DNA of 10,446 nucleotides from an uncultured bacterium (GTDB taxonomy: Bacteria; Bacteroidota; Bacteroidia; Bacteroidales; Paludibacteraceae). The notes under the pieces are model-generated. The model was not told the DNA's origin. It made no database searches and was given only the letters and a program-made list of their open reading frames with translations. Position 1 is the first letter of the stretch, and every line of letters starts with the position of its first letter. Made by a program: the position numbers and the translations under genes. This document shows, in pieces, positions 1-8,341 of the stretch. The DNA lies in NCBI GenBank assembly GCA_946183755.1, contig CAMHCZ010000059.1, forward strand, positions 1-10,446, written 5' to 3'.

Positions 1-513
1 TTCAAGCACTGCCCAGTATGCGGAAGTGAGAATTTCATAGAAAACGACAGCAGATCGAAGAAATGCGAGGACTGCTCATTTGTGTATTACCAGAACACCG
101 CAGCATCTGTCGCTGCCATAATAAGAAGAGGGAAAGACGAAATACTCGTAACCCGAAGAGCCATAAATCCGCAAAAAGGAAAACTGGACCTGCCGGGCGG
201 ATTCGTTGAATTCGATGAAACCGCAGAGGAGGCATTGGCAAGGGAGATAAAGGAAGAATTGAACATAGAGATAAAGAATATAAAGTACGAGTTCACGATA
301 CCGAACAATTACAGCTTCAGCGACATGAACATCAGAACACTCGATATGTTTTTCAGTTGCGAGCAAGACGGAGAAAACGGGATAAGAGCACAAGACGACG
401 TAAACGAGGCGAAGTATATGAAGATAAACGAATTAAAGGAAGACGACTTCGGACTTGATTCTATGAAAATTGCCATTAGAATTATCAAGAATGGTGCAGA
501 AATGCAGAAATAA
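1..513 (+). CDS. NUDIX hydrolase with N-terminal zinc ribbon (5' partial)
   Basis: The reading frame is open from base 1 and ends at TAA 511-513, giving 170 residues; the true start lies left of the window. The first residues show a zinc-ribbon pattern, CPVCG followed about 18 residues later by CxxC (CEDC), just before the NUDIX fold. A GTG at 82 could act as a start but would cut off this ribbon, so I treat it as internal. The NUDIX box begins at GGFVEFDE (codons around 65-72) and continues to REIKEELNI, with the metal-binding glutamates of REIKEE present. The box glycine near the end is replaced by Asn (LNI instead of xGI). Known family role: hydrolysis of nucleoside diphosphates linked to another group, such as ADP-ribose, NADH or oxidised nucleotides. 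The substrate cannot be read from the sequence. Family call is secure; specificity is unknown. Confidence 0.9.
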   Translation, partial: FKHCPVCGSENFIENDSRSKKCEDCSFVYYQNTAASVAAIIRRGKDEILVTRRAINPQKGKLDLPGGFVEFDETAEEALAREIKEELNIEIKNIKYEFTIPNNYSFSDMNIRTLDMFFSCEQDGENGIRAQDDVNEAKYMKINELKEDDFGLDSMKIAIRIIKNGAEMQK

Positions 514-518
514 AGAGT

Positions 519-526
519 TATTTTTG
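519..526 (+). promoter_or_regulatory. Candidate Bacteroidetes -7 box upstream of the TPR gene
   Basis: TATTTTTG fits the Bacteroidetes sigma-ABfr -7 consensus TAnnTTTG and lies about 50 bases before the preferred start of the TPR gene. No clear TTG (-33) element sits 19-21 bases upstream, so the assignment is tentative. It overlaps the palindrome at 525-538. Confidence 0.35.
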
Positions 527-538
527 CATTTTAATGCA
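525..538. repeat. Short palindrome TGCATT-TT-AATGCA
   Basis: Two perfect 6-base arms around a 2-base spacer, overlapping the end of the candidate -7 box. It could be an operator for a dimeric regulator or a chance palindrome; A/T-rich gaps produce these readily. Confidence 0.3.
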
Positions 539-575
539 CCAAAAGAAGCATAAGACTTGCTTGCAATATAAAAAA

Positions 576-3572
576 ATGAAATATCTAATAACTCTACTGA
601 CATTCGCAATCGGCGCTTACGCCGTAGCGCAAGAAACATATACATATGCGAATCCCGACCGTGACTTCTACGACGGACGTGAGCTATACATACAGCAGAA
701 ATATCCTATTTCGGCGCAATACATAGAAAAGTTTCTCAATAAACGCGAGAAATATGCCGATGCCGACCTTGTGCAAGAAGCAAAATACTACCAAGCATGC
801 AACGCTTACAGAATGAGAAAGGAGCACGCAGCCACTCTGCTTAGCAACTACATAAAGGAATATCCTTATACCCCATATCTGGACCAATGCCACTTCATGA
901 TTGGAAACATTGCTTTCGAGAACAAGCAATATAATCTGGCAATGGAGGAATACAGCAATGTGAAGATAAGAAGGCTGCAGAAGGACGAGAAGGACCTGCT
1001 GAGATTCAACCAAGGATACTGCTACATGCAGAAGGACGAGTACTCACAAGCAAAGGGCGAATTCCACAACTTAAAGAACGGCACGTCTAAATACAAGAAC
1101 TCCGCTTGCTACTTCTATTCATACTGCGACTATGCGTTAGGCAATTATGACGACGCGCTGAAAGGTTTCCTGGCTATAGAAGGACAGGACGATTACAAGG
1201 ATTTTGTCCCTTATTACATAGCACAGATATATTACAAGAACAAGGATTACGACAAGCTGATGCCTTATTGCGAAAAGATTCTCGCAAGGAAGTCGAACAA
1301 CGCCAATGACGCTGAAGTTTACAGAATCTTAGGCGAATGCGCATACCAGAAAGAGGATTACAAAAAGACCATCTCAGCAATGACAGAGTATGAGAAGCGA
1401 AGCAAAAAGGTGGTCAGAAACGACATGTATATCCTGGGTATGTCGTATTACAAGACTGAGGATTACAACAACGCTATAAAAAGGCTGAAGAAAGTAACCA
1501 CAGAAAAGGACACTCTGAGCCAGAATGCGTATCTGCATCTTGGAAACTGCTACTCGAGAATTGACCAGAAAAACAATGCAAGAATGGCATACCAGACAGC
1601 GGCGAAGATGGACTTCGACAAGAACATAAAGGAAGAGGCCGCATACAACTACGCATTGTCAACATACGAAACAACAACGCCATTCGGCGAATCGATAAAG
1701 GCGTTCGAAGGCTTCCTGTCGGAATTCAAGAACTCAAAATACAGAGACGACATATACGAAAGAATGGTATATGTATATATGTCCAGCAACAATTACGCAG
1801 CCGCGAACGAGTCTCTGAGCAAGCTTTCGGTTCTGTCGCCAGAAATGACGAACACAAAGGCATATCTCCTTTTCCAGATGGGTACAGAGGAATTCGTGAA
1901 GGAGGACTACACAGAAGCCATTGAATACTTCAATCAGTCACAACTCACTGGAACTTCGAATTTCGATGTGGCTCAAGTGCTGTACTGGAGAGGCGAATCG
2001 CAGTACCGCCTAAAGAAATACACAAGCGCGAGAAAGGACTTCATGGACTACAACATGGCCAACTACAACATCGGATACACATTCTTCGAGGAGAAGAACT
2101 ACAAGGAGGCTGCGACATACTTCCTGAAGTACACCGACAATGAAAAGGACAAGAGCGTATCCACATACACCGACGCATTCGACCGACTCGGCGACTGCTA
2201 CTACTCGACAAGAGACCTCGTGAACGCCGAGAGATACTACACCAAGAGCATGGAGAACGGCGGCAACAAGGCTGACTACGCGACATTCCAGAGAGCGTAT
2301 GTGCAGGGGCTGCGCAAAAACTACAGCAGCAAGATAAAAGGTCTAGAAGGACTGATAAACCACTACCCTTCATCGGAATATGTCGATGACTCATACTACG
2401 AGATGGGTAGAGCCTATGTGCTGAGCGACAAGCCAAGCAAAGCGATTGACACTTACAAGACCTTGATAAGCAAATATCCTGAATCGCCGCTCGCAAAGAG
2501 AGCTTCGCTGGAGATAGGTATGATCTACTACAACCAGGGTAACAACGATGAAGCAATCAATGCCTACAAGCAAGTCGTAGCACGCTACCCTAACAGCGTG
2601 GAGACCAAGACCGCGCTCGAAAGCATGGAGCAGATTTATGTCGAGCGTAATGATGTTGGCGCATACTTCGACTACACAAGATCAATCGGTTCGCAAGTCG
2701 TTGTGACAAACGCCTCAAGAGAAGACTCGCTCACATATCTTGCGGCAGAGCGACTCTACATGAAGGGCGATACGACAAACGCCATCAAAGCGCTTGAGGA
2801 TTACAGCAGAAAGTTCTGCAACGACTCAAAAAGCCAGAACTGCATAAACTCAAAATTCTACTTGGCCGACTGCTACTTCTCTAACGGCAGAGACGATGAC
2901 GCGTACAGAATATACGACGAACTGTCGAACATGTACGGAAACCAGCACATGGAGACTGTGTTGGCAAGAAAGGCGCAGATTGCATACGACAAGCAGGACT
3001 ACGAGTCCTCTCTGGAGGCATTCAAGCGACTGGAGAAAGAAGCTCAGGAACCAGAAAACATCACAGCGGCTAAGCTGGGAGTGCTCAGATGCAGCTATCT
3101 GATAAGCGACGCGCAGACAACGATAGACATCGCCAACAAGATTATAAACGACAAGAAGACTTCGACTGAGACTGCCAACGAAGCAAGGCTCTACATATCC
3201 AAGGCCTACCTGCAGACCGACGAGTACGACAAGGCACTGCCTCACCTGCAGATACTCGCCAAGAACACAAAGACAGAAGCCGGAGCTGAGTCGAAATACG
3301 AGCTTGCCAACACATACTTCATAAAAGGCAACGACAAGAAAGCCGAAGACGAAGTCACAGACTTCATATCTCAAGGCACGCCTCACCAGTACTGGCTGGC
3401 AAGAGCATTCATACTGCTGTCGGACATCTACATAAAGAGGGGCGACGACTTCCAGGCAAAGCAGTACCTGCTCAGTCTGCAAAGCAATTACAAGAAAGAA
3501 GACTCTATACAGGATCTCATAAAAGAGCGTCTTGACAGAATTGAAGAAAGAGAAAAAGAGAATATTGAATAA
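576..3572 (+). CDS. Secreted TPR-repeat protein (998 aa)
   Basis: I chose ATG 576 because it opens a signal peptide, MKYLITLLTFAIGAYAVAQ, whereas the in-frame ATG at 534 adds 14 charged residues ahead of it. The rest is a chain of tetratricopeptide-type helix pairs over nearly the whole length. Clear units include one around residues 600-635 (YYEMGRAYV...KAIDTYKTLISKYP) and the next around 637-670 (ASLEIGMIYYNQGNNDEAI...VVARYPNS). The YPxS endings resemble the BamD/YbgF subtype of periplasmic TPRs. The C-terminus is a charged helix (IKERLDRIEEREKENIE). No lipobox is visible, so the product is probably soluble in the periplasm. TPRs are protein-binding scaffolds. The beta-barrel gene begins 28 bases downstream, which suggests co-expression and perhaps physical partnership. 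Specific function unknown. Confidence 0.9.
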   Translation: MKYLITLLTFAIGAYAVAQETYTYANPDRDFYDGRELYIQQKYPISAQYIEKFLNKREKYADADLVQEAKYYQACNAYRMRKEHAATLLSNYIKEYPYTPYLDQCHFMIGNIAFENKQYNLAMEEYSNVKIRRLQKDEKDLLRFNQGYCYMQKDEYSQAKGEFHNLKNGTSKYKNSACYFYSYCDYALGNYDDALKGFLAIEGQDDYKDFVPYYIAQIYYKNKDYDKLMPYCEKILARKSNNANDAEVYRILGECAYQKEDYKKTISAMTEYEKRSKKVVRNDMYILGMSYYKTEDYNNAIKRLKKVTTEKDTLSQNAYLHLGNCYSRIDQKNNARMAYQTAAKMDFDKNIKEEAAYNYALSTYETTTPFGESIKAFEGFLSEFKNSKYRDDIYERMVYVYMSSNNYAAANESLSKLSVLSPEMTNTKAYLLFQMGTEEFVKEDYTEAIEYFNQSQLTGTSNFDVAQVLYWRGESQYRLKKYTSARKDFMDYNMANYNIGYTFFEEKNYKEAATYFLKYTDNEKDKSVSTYTDAFDRLGDCYYSTRDLVNAERYYTKSMENGGNKADYATFQRAYVQGLRKNYSSKIKGLEGLINHYPSSEYVDDSYYEMGRAYVLSDKPSKAIDTYKTLISKYPESPLAKRASLEIGMIYYNQGNNDEAINAYKQVVARYPNSVETKTALESMEQIYVERNDVGAYFDYTRSIGSQVVVTNASREDSLTYLAAERLYMKGDTTNAIKALEDYSRKFCNDSKSQNCINSKFYLADCYFSNGRDDDAYRIYDELSNMYGNQHMETVLARKAQIAYDKQDYESSLEAFKRLEKEAQEPENITAAKLGVLRCSYLISDAQTTIDIANKIINDKKTSTETANEARLYISKAYLQTDEYDKALPHLQILAKNTKTEAGAESKYELANTYFIKGNDKKAEDEVTDFISQGTPHQYWLARAFILLSDIYIKRGDDFQAKQYLLSLQSNYKKEDSIQDLIKERLDRIEEREKENIE

Positions 3573-3600
3573 TATCTTCAAAAAAAAGAAAGCGAAGAAA

Positions 3601-5319
3601 ATGAAGAATAACTCGACATATAAGTTCTTTCTATCATGCGCACTCGCTGCGGCATCGCTGACTATGGCGACAGCGCAGAATGACAGTGCGATAATCAAAA
3701 AGGACATCACCATAGAGAAAGAATACACACCATCCATAAAGGACGCAGGAAAAATCAACGACCTGCCATCGATAAAGGAACCGGTGCTGAAACCGACAGA
3801 GGTGAAATACTCAGACTATTCTGTGGCGCTTGACCCCGAGTACAAGGTCAGACAACTCGACGCCGCCAGACTAAAGATTCCTGAAAACAACCAGGAGAAG
3901 AAAGGATTCCTGAGACTCGGATTCGGCAACTATCTTGGCACACTCGGCGACCTCGTGCTGCCTATCATACAAAAGCCTAAGTACGGACTCGACCTCAATG
4001 TGAACCACAAAGGCATATTCGACGGCCACGACGGCAACCAACACCACAAGAGCGATGCGTCGATAAACTTCGACAGATTCTTCAAAGAAGGAAAGCTCTT
4101 TGTGAATGGCGGATATTCTTACAGAGGCTTCAACTACTACGGAGAGAACAAACTGTTCAAGGACACGCTCTACTCCATAGAGAACGGCACAATGAAAGGC
4201 AAGGACTTCTTCTACAGCAACATGGGCATACACACATGGAGCGCAGCTGCAGGATACAAGTCATATCCCGACAACGACCTGGTGAACAGCCTCTCGGCAA
4301 GCATAGCCTATGACGGATTCATGCCTGACGAAGGACTCACGCAGCACCGCATCAACACGAATATCGCATACAAAAGGTCGGTCACAAGCGACAACTGGGG
4401 TGTCGGATTCAACATGCAGAATTACATATTCGGCGATAAGAATCTGGACCAGACATACAGCAAGGAGGAGGGATTCACGCTCGTGAACTTCAACCCATAC
4501 TATCAGTTCATGAGAGACAGATGGGACTTGAGACTTGGAGTGAACCTGAACATATCGACCTCTGGCAGAGCATTCGCTCCGACACCCGACGTGAAAGGAA
4601 GTGTGACCATTGTCAGAAACACATTGTTCTTCTACGCCGGACTGGAGGGCGACTACAACACAAACTCCATGAGCGACATGGTGGATATGTGCCACTACAT
4701 AAACCTGAACGAGAAAGTAAAAAGCACATGGACACCACTCGATCTCAAGGCTGGATTCAAGATTAAAATTCTGTACAACCTGCTCACCGACCTTTCCATC
4801 GAGTACAGGATGATAAAGGACCAGTACTTCCTTGTCAGCGACTCGGCTAACAACGCAGTGCTTGGCAAAGTGGCAACCAACGTGTTCACACCGATATACA
4901 CGGACGCGAATGTGTTCACAGCCAACTTCAGAACGACATACGACTACAACAACATACTCAACTTCCTGCTGTCGGCTAAATACCACAAATGGTACGCCGA
5001 CCTGGAGAAAGACGACATGAAGGCCTACAACATGCCTAACTTCGAGTTCAACTTCGCTACGATGCTGAAGATGGGCAAGCACATGGCTGCCGACCTGGGG
5101 CTGTACATAGCCACAGGCAGAGAGGCGCTGAGAGTGGACGGCACAACCAGAAAACTCTCGCCTATATACGACCTGAACTTGGGATTCTACTACAACTACA
5201 ACAGCAAGCTGAGCCTGTTCCTGAAGCTGAACAACATACTGCACCGCCACTACGAGCAGTGGTACTGCTACGAGGTGAACGGCATCAACGGCTTAGTGGG
5301 ACTCACATACTCATTCTGA
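3601..5319 (+). CDS. Outer-membrane beta-barrel protein (572 aa)
   Basis: ATG 3601 is preferred over the in-frame ATG at 3532, which lies inside the preceding TPR gene and would add a Lys-rich stretch before the signal peptide. From ATG 3601 the protein starts MKNNSTYKFFLSCALAAA, with likely cleavage near ATAQ at residue 26. Residues 36-73 carry a segment I recognise from Bacteroidetes outer-membrane proteins: ITIEKEYTP, a Lys/Pro-rich stretch, then VKYSDYS. The remainder alternates aromatic and polar residues (for example GLDLNVNHKG, LFVNGGYSYRGFNYYG, LRLGVNLNIS) as in transmembrane beta-strands, and the chain ends in LVGLTYSF, a typical outer-membrane C-terminal strand with terminal Phe. 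There is no plug domain, so it is not a classical TonB-dependent receptor, although its barrel resembles theirs. Probably works with the TPR protein upstream; cargo or role unknown. Confidence 0.85.
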   Translation: MKNNSTYKFFLSCALAAASLTMATAQNDSAIIKKDITIEKEYTPSIKDAGKINDLPSIKEPVLKPTEVKYSDYSVALDPEYKVRQLDAARLKIPENNQEKKGFLRLGFGNYLGTLGDLVLPIIQKPKYGLDLNVNHKGIFDGHDGNQHHKSDASINFDRFFKEGKLFVNGGYSYRGFNYYGENKLFKDTLYSIENGTMKGKDFFYSNMGIHTWSAAAGYKSYPDNDLVNSLSASIAYDGFMPDEGLTQHRINTNIAYKRSVTSDNWGVGFNMQNYIFGDKNLDQTYSKEEGFTLVNFNPYYQFMRDRWDLRLGVNLNISTSGRAFAPTPDVKGSVTIVRNTLFFYAGLEGDYNTNSMSDMVDMCHYINLNEKVKSTWTPLDLKAGFKIKILYNLLTDLSIEYRMIKDQYFLVSDSANNAVLGKVATNVFTPIYTDANVFTANFRTTYDYNNILNFLLSAKYHKWYADLEKDDMKAYNMPNFEFNFATMLKMGKHMAADLGLYIATGREALRVDGTTRKLSPIYDLNLGFYYNYNSKLSLFLKLNNILHRHYEQWYCYEVNGINGLVGLTYSF

Positions 5320-5346
5320 AATCATAAATCAAAATAAATAATTACC

Positions 5347-6870
5347 ATGCGAGAGAAAATTATCATACTGGACTTCGGTTCACAGACTACACAGCTTATC
5401 GCACGAAGAATCCGCGATTTGAACACTTATTGCGAGATTCTGCCTTACAACAAGTTCCCATTCGGAAACGAGGAAGGCATCAAGGGTGTGATTCTTTCCG
5501 GCTCACCTTTTTCGGTTCATGACGCGAACGGATTCAAGACCGACCTGAGCAACATAAAGAACAAATACCCTCTGCTGGGCATCTGTTACGGAGCGCAGTT
5601 CATAGCCTACAGCAACGGCGGTGCTGTCGAGCCAGCCAACACAAGAGAGTACGGACGTGCGAACCTCATGAAGGTGAACAACGAGGATCCGCTGCTCAAG
5701 GGCATCGAGAAGGGCGCACAGGTATGGATGTCGCACGGAGACACAATCACAAAGCTGCCACAGAACGGAGAGATAATCGCTAGCACAGAGAGCGTCGCTA
5801 TCGCGTCATACCGCATCAAGGGCGAGCAGACATGGGCTGTGCAGTTCCACCCTGAAGTATTCCACTCAGAGTGCGGAAACCAGATTCTGGACAACTTCCT
5901 CAACATCTGCGGATGCAAGAAAGACTGGAACCCTGCATCATTCATAGAGGAAACGGTAGGAAAGCTGAAAGAGAAACTTGGCAATGACAAGGTTGTGCTG
6001 GCACTGTCAGGCGGTGTGGACTCATCAGTAACAGCGGTATTACTGAATAAAGCCATAGGAGACAAGCTGACATGCGTATTTGTAAACAACGGATTGCTGA
6101 GAAAGAATGAGTTTGAAGACGTGCTGAGAGACTATGAAGTGCTCGGACTTAACGTAAGAGGCATAGATGCAAAGGAGAAATTCTACAGCGAGCTGAAAGG
6201 TGTTACAGACCCTGAGAAGAAGAGAAAGATAATCGGCAAGGGATTTATCGACATCTTTAATGAAGAAGCCAAAAAGATAGAGGATGTGAAATGGTTAGGT
6301 CAAGGAACAATTTATCCTGACGTAATAGAATCATTGAGCATAACCGGAATGACAATAAAGAGCCACCATAACGTCGGCGGACTGCCTAAAGACATGAAAC
6401 TGCAGCTTGTGGAGCCTCTGAGATTATTGTTCAAGGATGAGGTAAGAAGAGTCGGCAGAGAGCTCGGAATGCCAGAGAACCTGATAAACAGACACCCTTT
6501 CCCTGGACCTGGACTCGGAATCAGAATCCTCGGCGACATAACACCAGAGAAGGTGCGCATACTGCAAGACGCCGACGACATCTACATACGCGGACTGAAG
6601 GAGAACGGACTCTACGACAAGGTTTGGCAGGCGGGAACAATACTGCTGCCTATCAGATCGGTAGGCGTGATGGGCGACGAGAGAACATACGAGAACACTG
6701 TGGCTCTCCGCGCTGTGACATCGGCCGACGCCATGACTGCCGACTGGGCTCATCTGCCTTACGAATTCCTGGCGAAAGTCTCTAACGAGATTATCAACAA
6801 GGTGAAAGGCGTCAACAGAGTTGTTTACGACATATCATCAAAACCACCTGCAACTATCGAGTGGGAGTAA
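5347..6870 (+). CDS. guaA: GMP synthase (glutamine-hydrolysing)
   Basis: Full-length (507 aa; family usually about 505-525). It converts XMP, ATP and glutamine to GMP in the cytoplasm, the last step of guanine nucleotide synthesis. The N-terminal class I glutamine amidotransferase domain has the nucleophile Cys80 in LLGICYGAQ and the His168/Glu170 pair in QFHPE. The ATP-pyrophosphatase domain begins with the P-loop SGGVDSS at 221-227. GMP-synthase signatures follow: NNGLLR, QGTIYPDVIES, SHHNVGGLP, RHPFPGPGLGIRILG, and the C-terminal SKPPATIEWE. The start follows an A-rich leader with no Shine-Dalgarno, normal for this phylum. It lies 27 bases after the barrel gene and 36 before trpB. Codon use between about 6000 and 6430 shifts towards TTT, AAT, GAT and TTA compared with both flanks. 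Confidence 0.98.
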   Translation: MREKIIILDFGSQTTQLIARRIRDLNTYCEILPYNKFPFGNEEGIKGVILSGSPFSVHDANGFKTDLSNIKNKYPLLGICYGAQFIAYSNGGAVEPANTREYGRANLMKVNNEDPLLKGIEKGAQVWMSHGDTITKLPQNGEIIASTESVAIASYRIKGEQTWAVQFHPEVFHSECGNQILDNFLNICGCKKDWNPASFIEETVGKLKEKLGNDKVVLALSGGVDSSVTAVLLNKAIGDKLTCVFVNNGLLRKNEFEDVLRDYEVLGLNVRGIDAKEKFYSELKGVTDPEKKRKIIGKGFIDIFNEEAKKIEDVKWLGQGTIYPDVIESLSITGMTIKSHHNVGGLPKDMKLQLVEPLRLLFKDEVRRVGRELGMPENLINRHPFPGPGLGIRILGDITPEKVRILQDADDIYIRGLKENGLYDKVWQAGTILLPIRSVGVMGDERTYENTVALRAVTSADAMTADWAHLPYEFLAKVSNEIINKVKGVNRVVYDISSKPPATIEWE

Positions 6871-6906
6871 GATATATCTAATAAAAACACACATACACAA
6901 ACAAAA

Positions 6907-8271
6907 ATGAGCAAACAGAAGCGTTTCATTCTCACCGAGGATAAAATACCAACACAGTGGTACAACATTCAGGCAGACATGGTGAACAAGCCTATGCTGC
7001 CGATTAATCCGCAGAACAAGCAGCCTCTCTCTGTAGAGGACCTCTCACACATCTTCTGCACAGAAGTCTCTAAACAAGAGCTTAACCAGAAAGACGCATG
7101 GGTGGACATACCAGAGGAAGTGCTTGACCGCTACAAAAGCTACCGCAGCACACCGCTTGTGCGTGCTTACGGACTGGAAAAGGCGCTGGACACACCTGCG
7201 CACATCTACTTCAAGAACGAGAGCGTTAGCCCTGTGGGGTCGCACAAGCTCAACTCGGCTCTCCCTCAGGCTTATTACTGCAAGAAGGAAGGCATCACTC
7301 ATGTGACAACAGAGACCGGCGCCGGACAATGGGGCACTGCCCTTTCGTACGCTGCCAAGGTGTTCGACATCGAGGCAAAGGTCTTCCAGGTGAAGATCTC
7401 GTATCTGCAGAAGCCTTACAGAAAGTCGATGATGCAGACATTCGGAGCGACAGTTTACCCTTCGCCATCCGATGTGACTGAGTGCGGACGCGCCATACTG
7501 GCTAAAGACCCAGAGAACTGCGGATCGCTCGGAACCGCTATCTCCGAGGCTGTGGAGACTGCCATGCACACTCCTAACTGCCGCTACACACTCGGCTCGG
7601 TGCTCAACCATGTGACCCTGCACCAGACCATCATCGGACTGGAGGCTGAGAAGCAGATGGAGATGGCTGGCGAATATCCTGACGTCGTGATAGCATGCTT
7701 CGGCGGAGGCTCGAACTTCGGCGGACTGGCATTCCCATTCCTGCGCCACAACATACTCGACGGCAAGAAGACACAATTCATCGCCGCTGAGCCTGCCTCA
7801 TGCCCTAAGCTGACACACGGAGTGTTCCGCTATGACTTCGGCGACGTTGCCGGATACACACCGCTGCTGCCGATGTACACGCTCGGACACAAGTTCATGC
7901 CGGCTAACATCCACGCTGGAGGCTTGCGTTACCACGGCGCCGGAACCATCGTCTCGCAGCTTCTCAAGGACGGACTCATGAGCGCCGTTGACATCAAGCA
8001 GCTGGAGTCGTTCGAGGCTGGAATGCTCTTCGCTCAGTCCGAAGGCATAATACCTGCGCCAGAGTCATGCCACGCCATAGCAGCAGCTGTGAACGAGGCT
8101 AAGAAGTGCAAGGAGAGCGGCGAGTCCAAGGTCATACTGTTCAACCTGAGCGGACACGGACTCATCGACATGACAGCGTACGACATGTACTTGAGCGGAA
8201 AACTCCACAACTACGAGTTCTCGCAGGAAGATGTGTACGAGAACACAAAGGACCTCGACGAAGTGAAATAA
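6907..8271 (+). CDS. trpB: TrpB2-type tryptophan synthase beta chain
   Basis: 454 residues, the length of the TrpB-like (TrpB2) branch rather than classical TrpB (about 400). The PLP enzyme condenses indole with serine to give tryptophan. Visible active-site features are the Schiff-base lysine Lys114 in SVSPVGSHKLNSAL, the catalytic Glu136 in TETGAGQWG, the phosphate-binding loop GGGSN at 266-270, the EGIIPAPES segment at 379-387 and the cofactor-nitrogen serine in LSGHG (Ser415). The start ATG follows an A/C-rich leader; alternatives upstream are absent. No trpA or other trp gene is present in the window, consistent with TrpB2 proteins that act without TrpA and may salvage free indole. It is the last + strand gene before the terminator. 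Confidence 0.93.
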   Translation: MSKQKRFILTEDKIPTQWYNIQADMVNKPMLPINPQNKQPLSVEDLSHIFCTEVSKQELNQKDAWVDIPEEVLDRYKSYRSTPLVRAYGLEKALDTPAHIYFKNESVSPVGSHKLNSALPQAYYCKKEGITHVTTETGAGQWGTALSYAAKVFDIEAKVFQVKISYLQKPYRKSMMQTFGATVYPSPSDVTECGRAILAKDPENCGSLGTAISEAVETAMHTPNCRYTLGSVLNHVTLHQTIIGLEAEKQMEMAGEYPDVVIACFGGGSNFGGLAFPFLRHNILDGKKTQFIAAEPASCPKLTHGVFRYDFGDVAGYTPLLPMYTLGHKFMPANIHAGGLRYHGAGTIVSQLLKDGLMSAVDIKQLESFEAGMLFAQSEGIIPAPESCHAIAAAVNEAKKCKESGESKVILFNLSGHGLIDMTAYDMYLSGKLHNYEFSQEDVYENTKDLDEVK

Positions 8272-8292
8272 CACACTTGTCCACTATATGAG

Positions 8293-8324
8293 AAAAGGGC
8301 TGAATTTCAGATTTCAGCCCTTTT
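8293..8324. terminator. Bidirectional intrinsic terminator
   Basis: Twelve-base perfect arms AAAAGGGCTGAA (8293-8304) and TTCAGCCCTTTT (8313-8324) around an 8-base loop. The A-run on the left and T-run on the right make it work in both directions. It lies 21 bases after trpB and 17 bases beyond the stop of the converging hydrolase gene, so it probably serves both. Confidence 0.9.
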
Positions 8325-8341
8325 TCATTTCATGCCCTCCA

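Noticed and set aside
534..575. ATG 534 as start of the TPR gene
   Set aside because: It adds 14 charged residues before an otherwise clean signal peptide and lies only 8 bases after the candidate -7 box.
2850..3758. - strand open frame (302 codons) across the TPR/barrel junction with hydrophobic runs
   Set aside because: It is antisense to two well-supported genes, and its Leu/Val/Phe-rich runs mirror their Lys/Asp/Tyr codons.
4261..5250. Long - strand open frame (329 codons) within the beta-barrel gene
   Set aside because: Antisense shadow caused by codon bias (GAC, AAC, TAC); the product is an implausible Val/His/Glu-rich chain.
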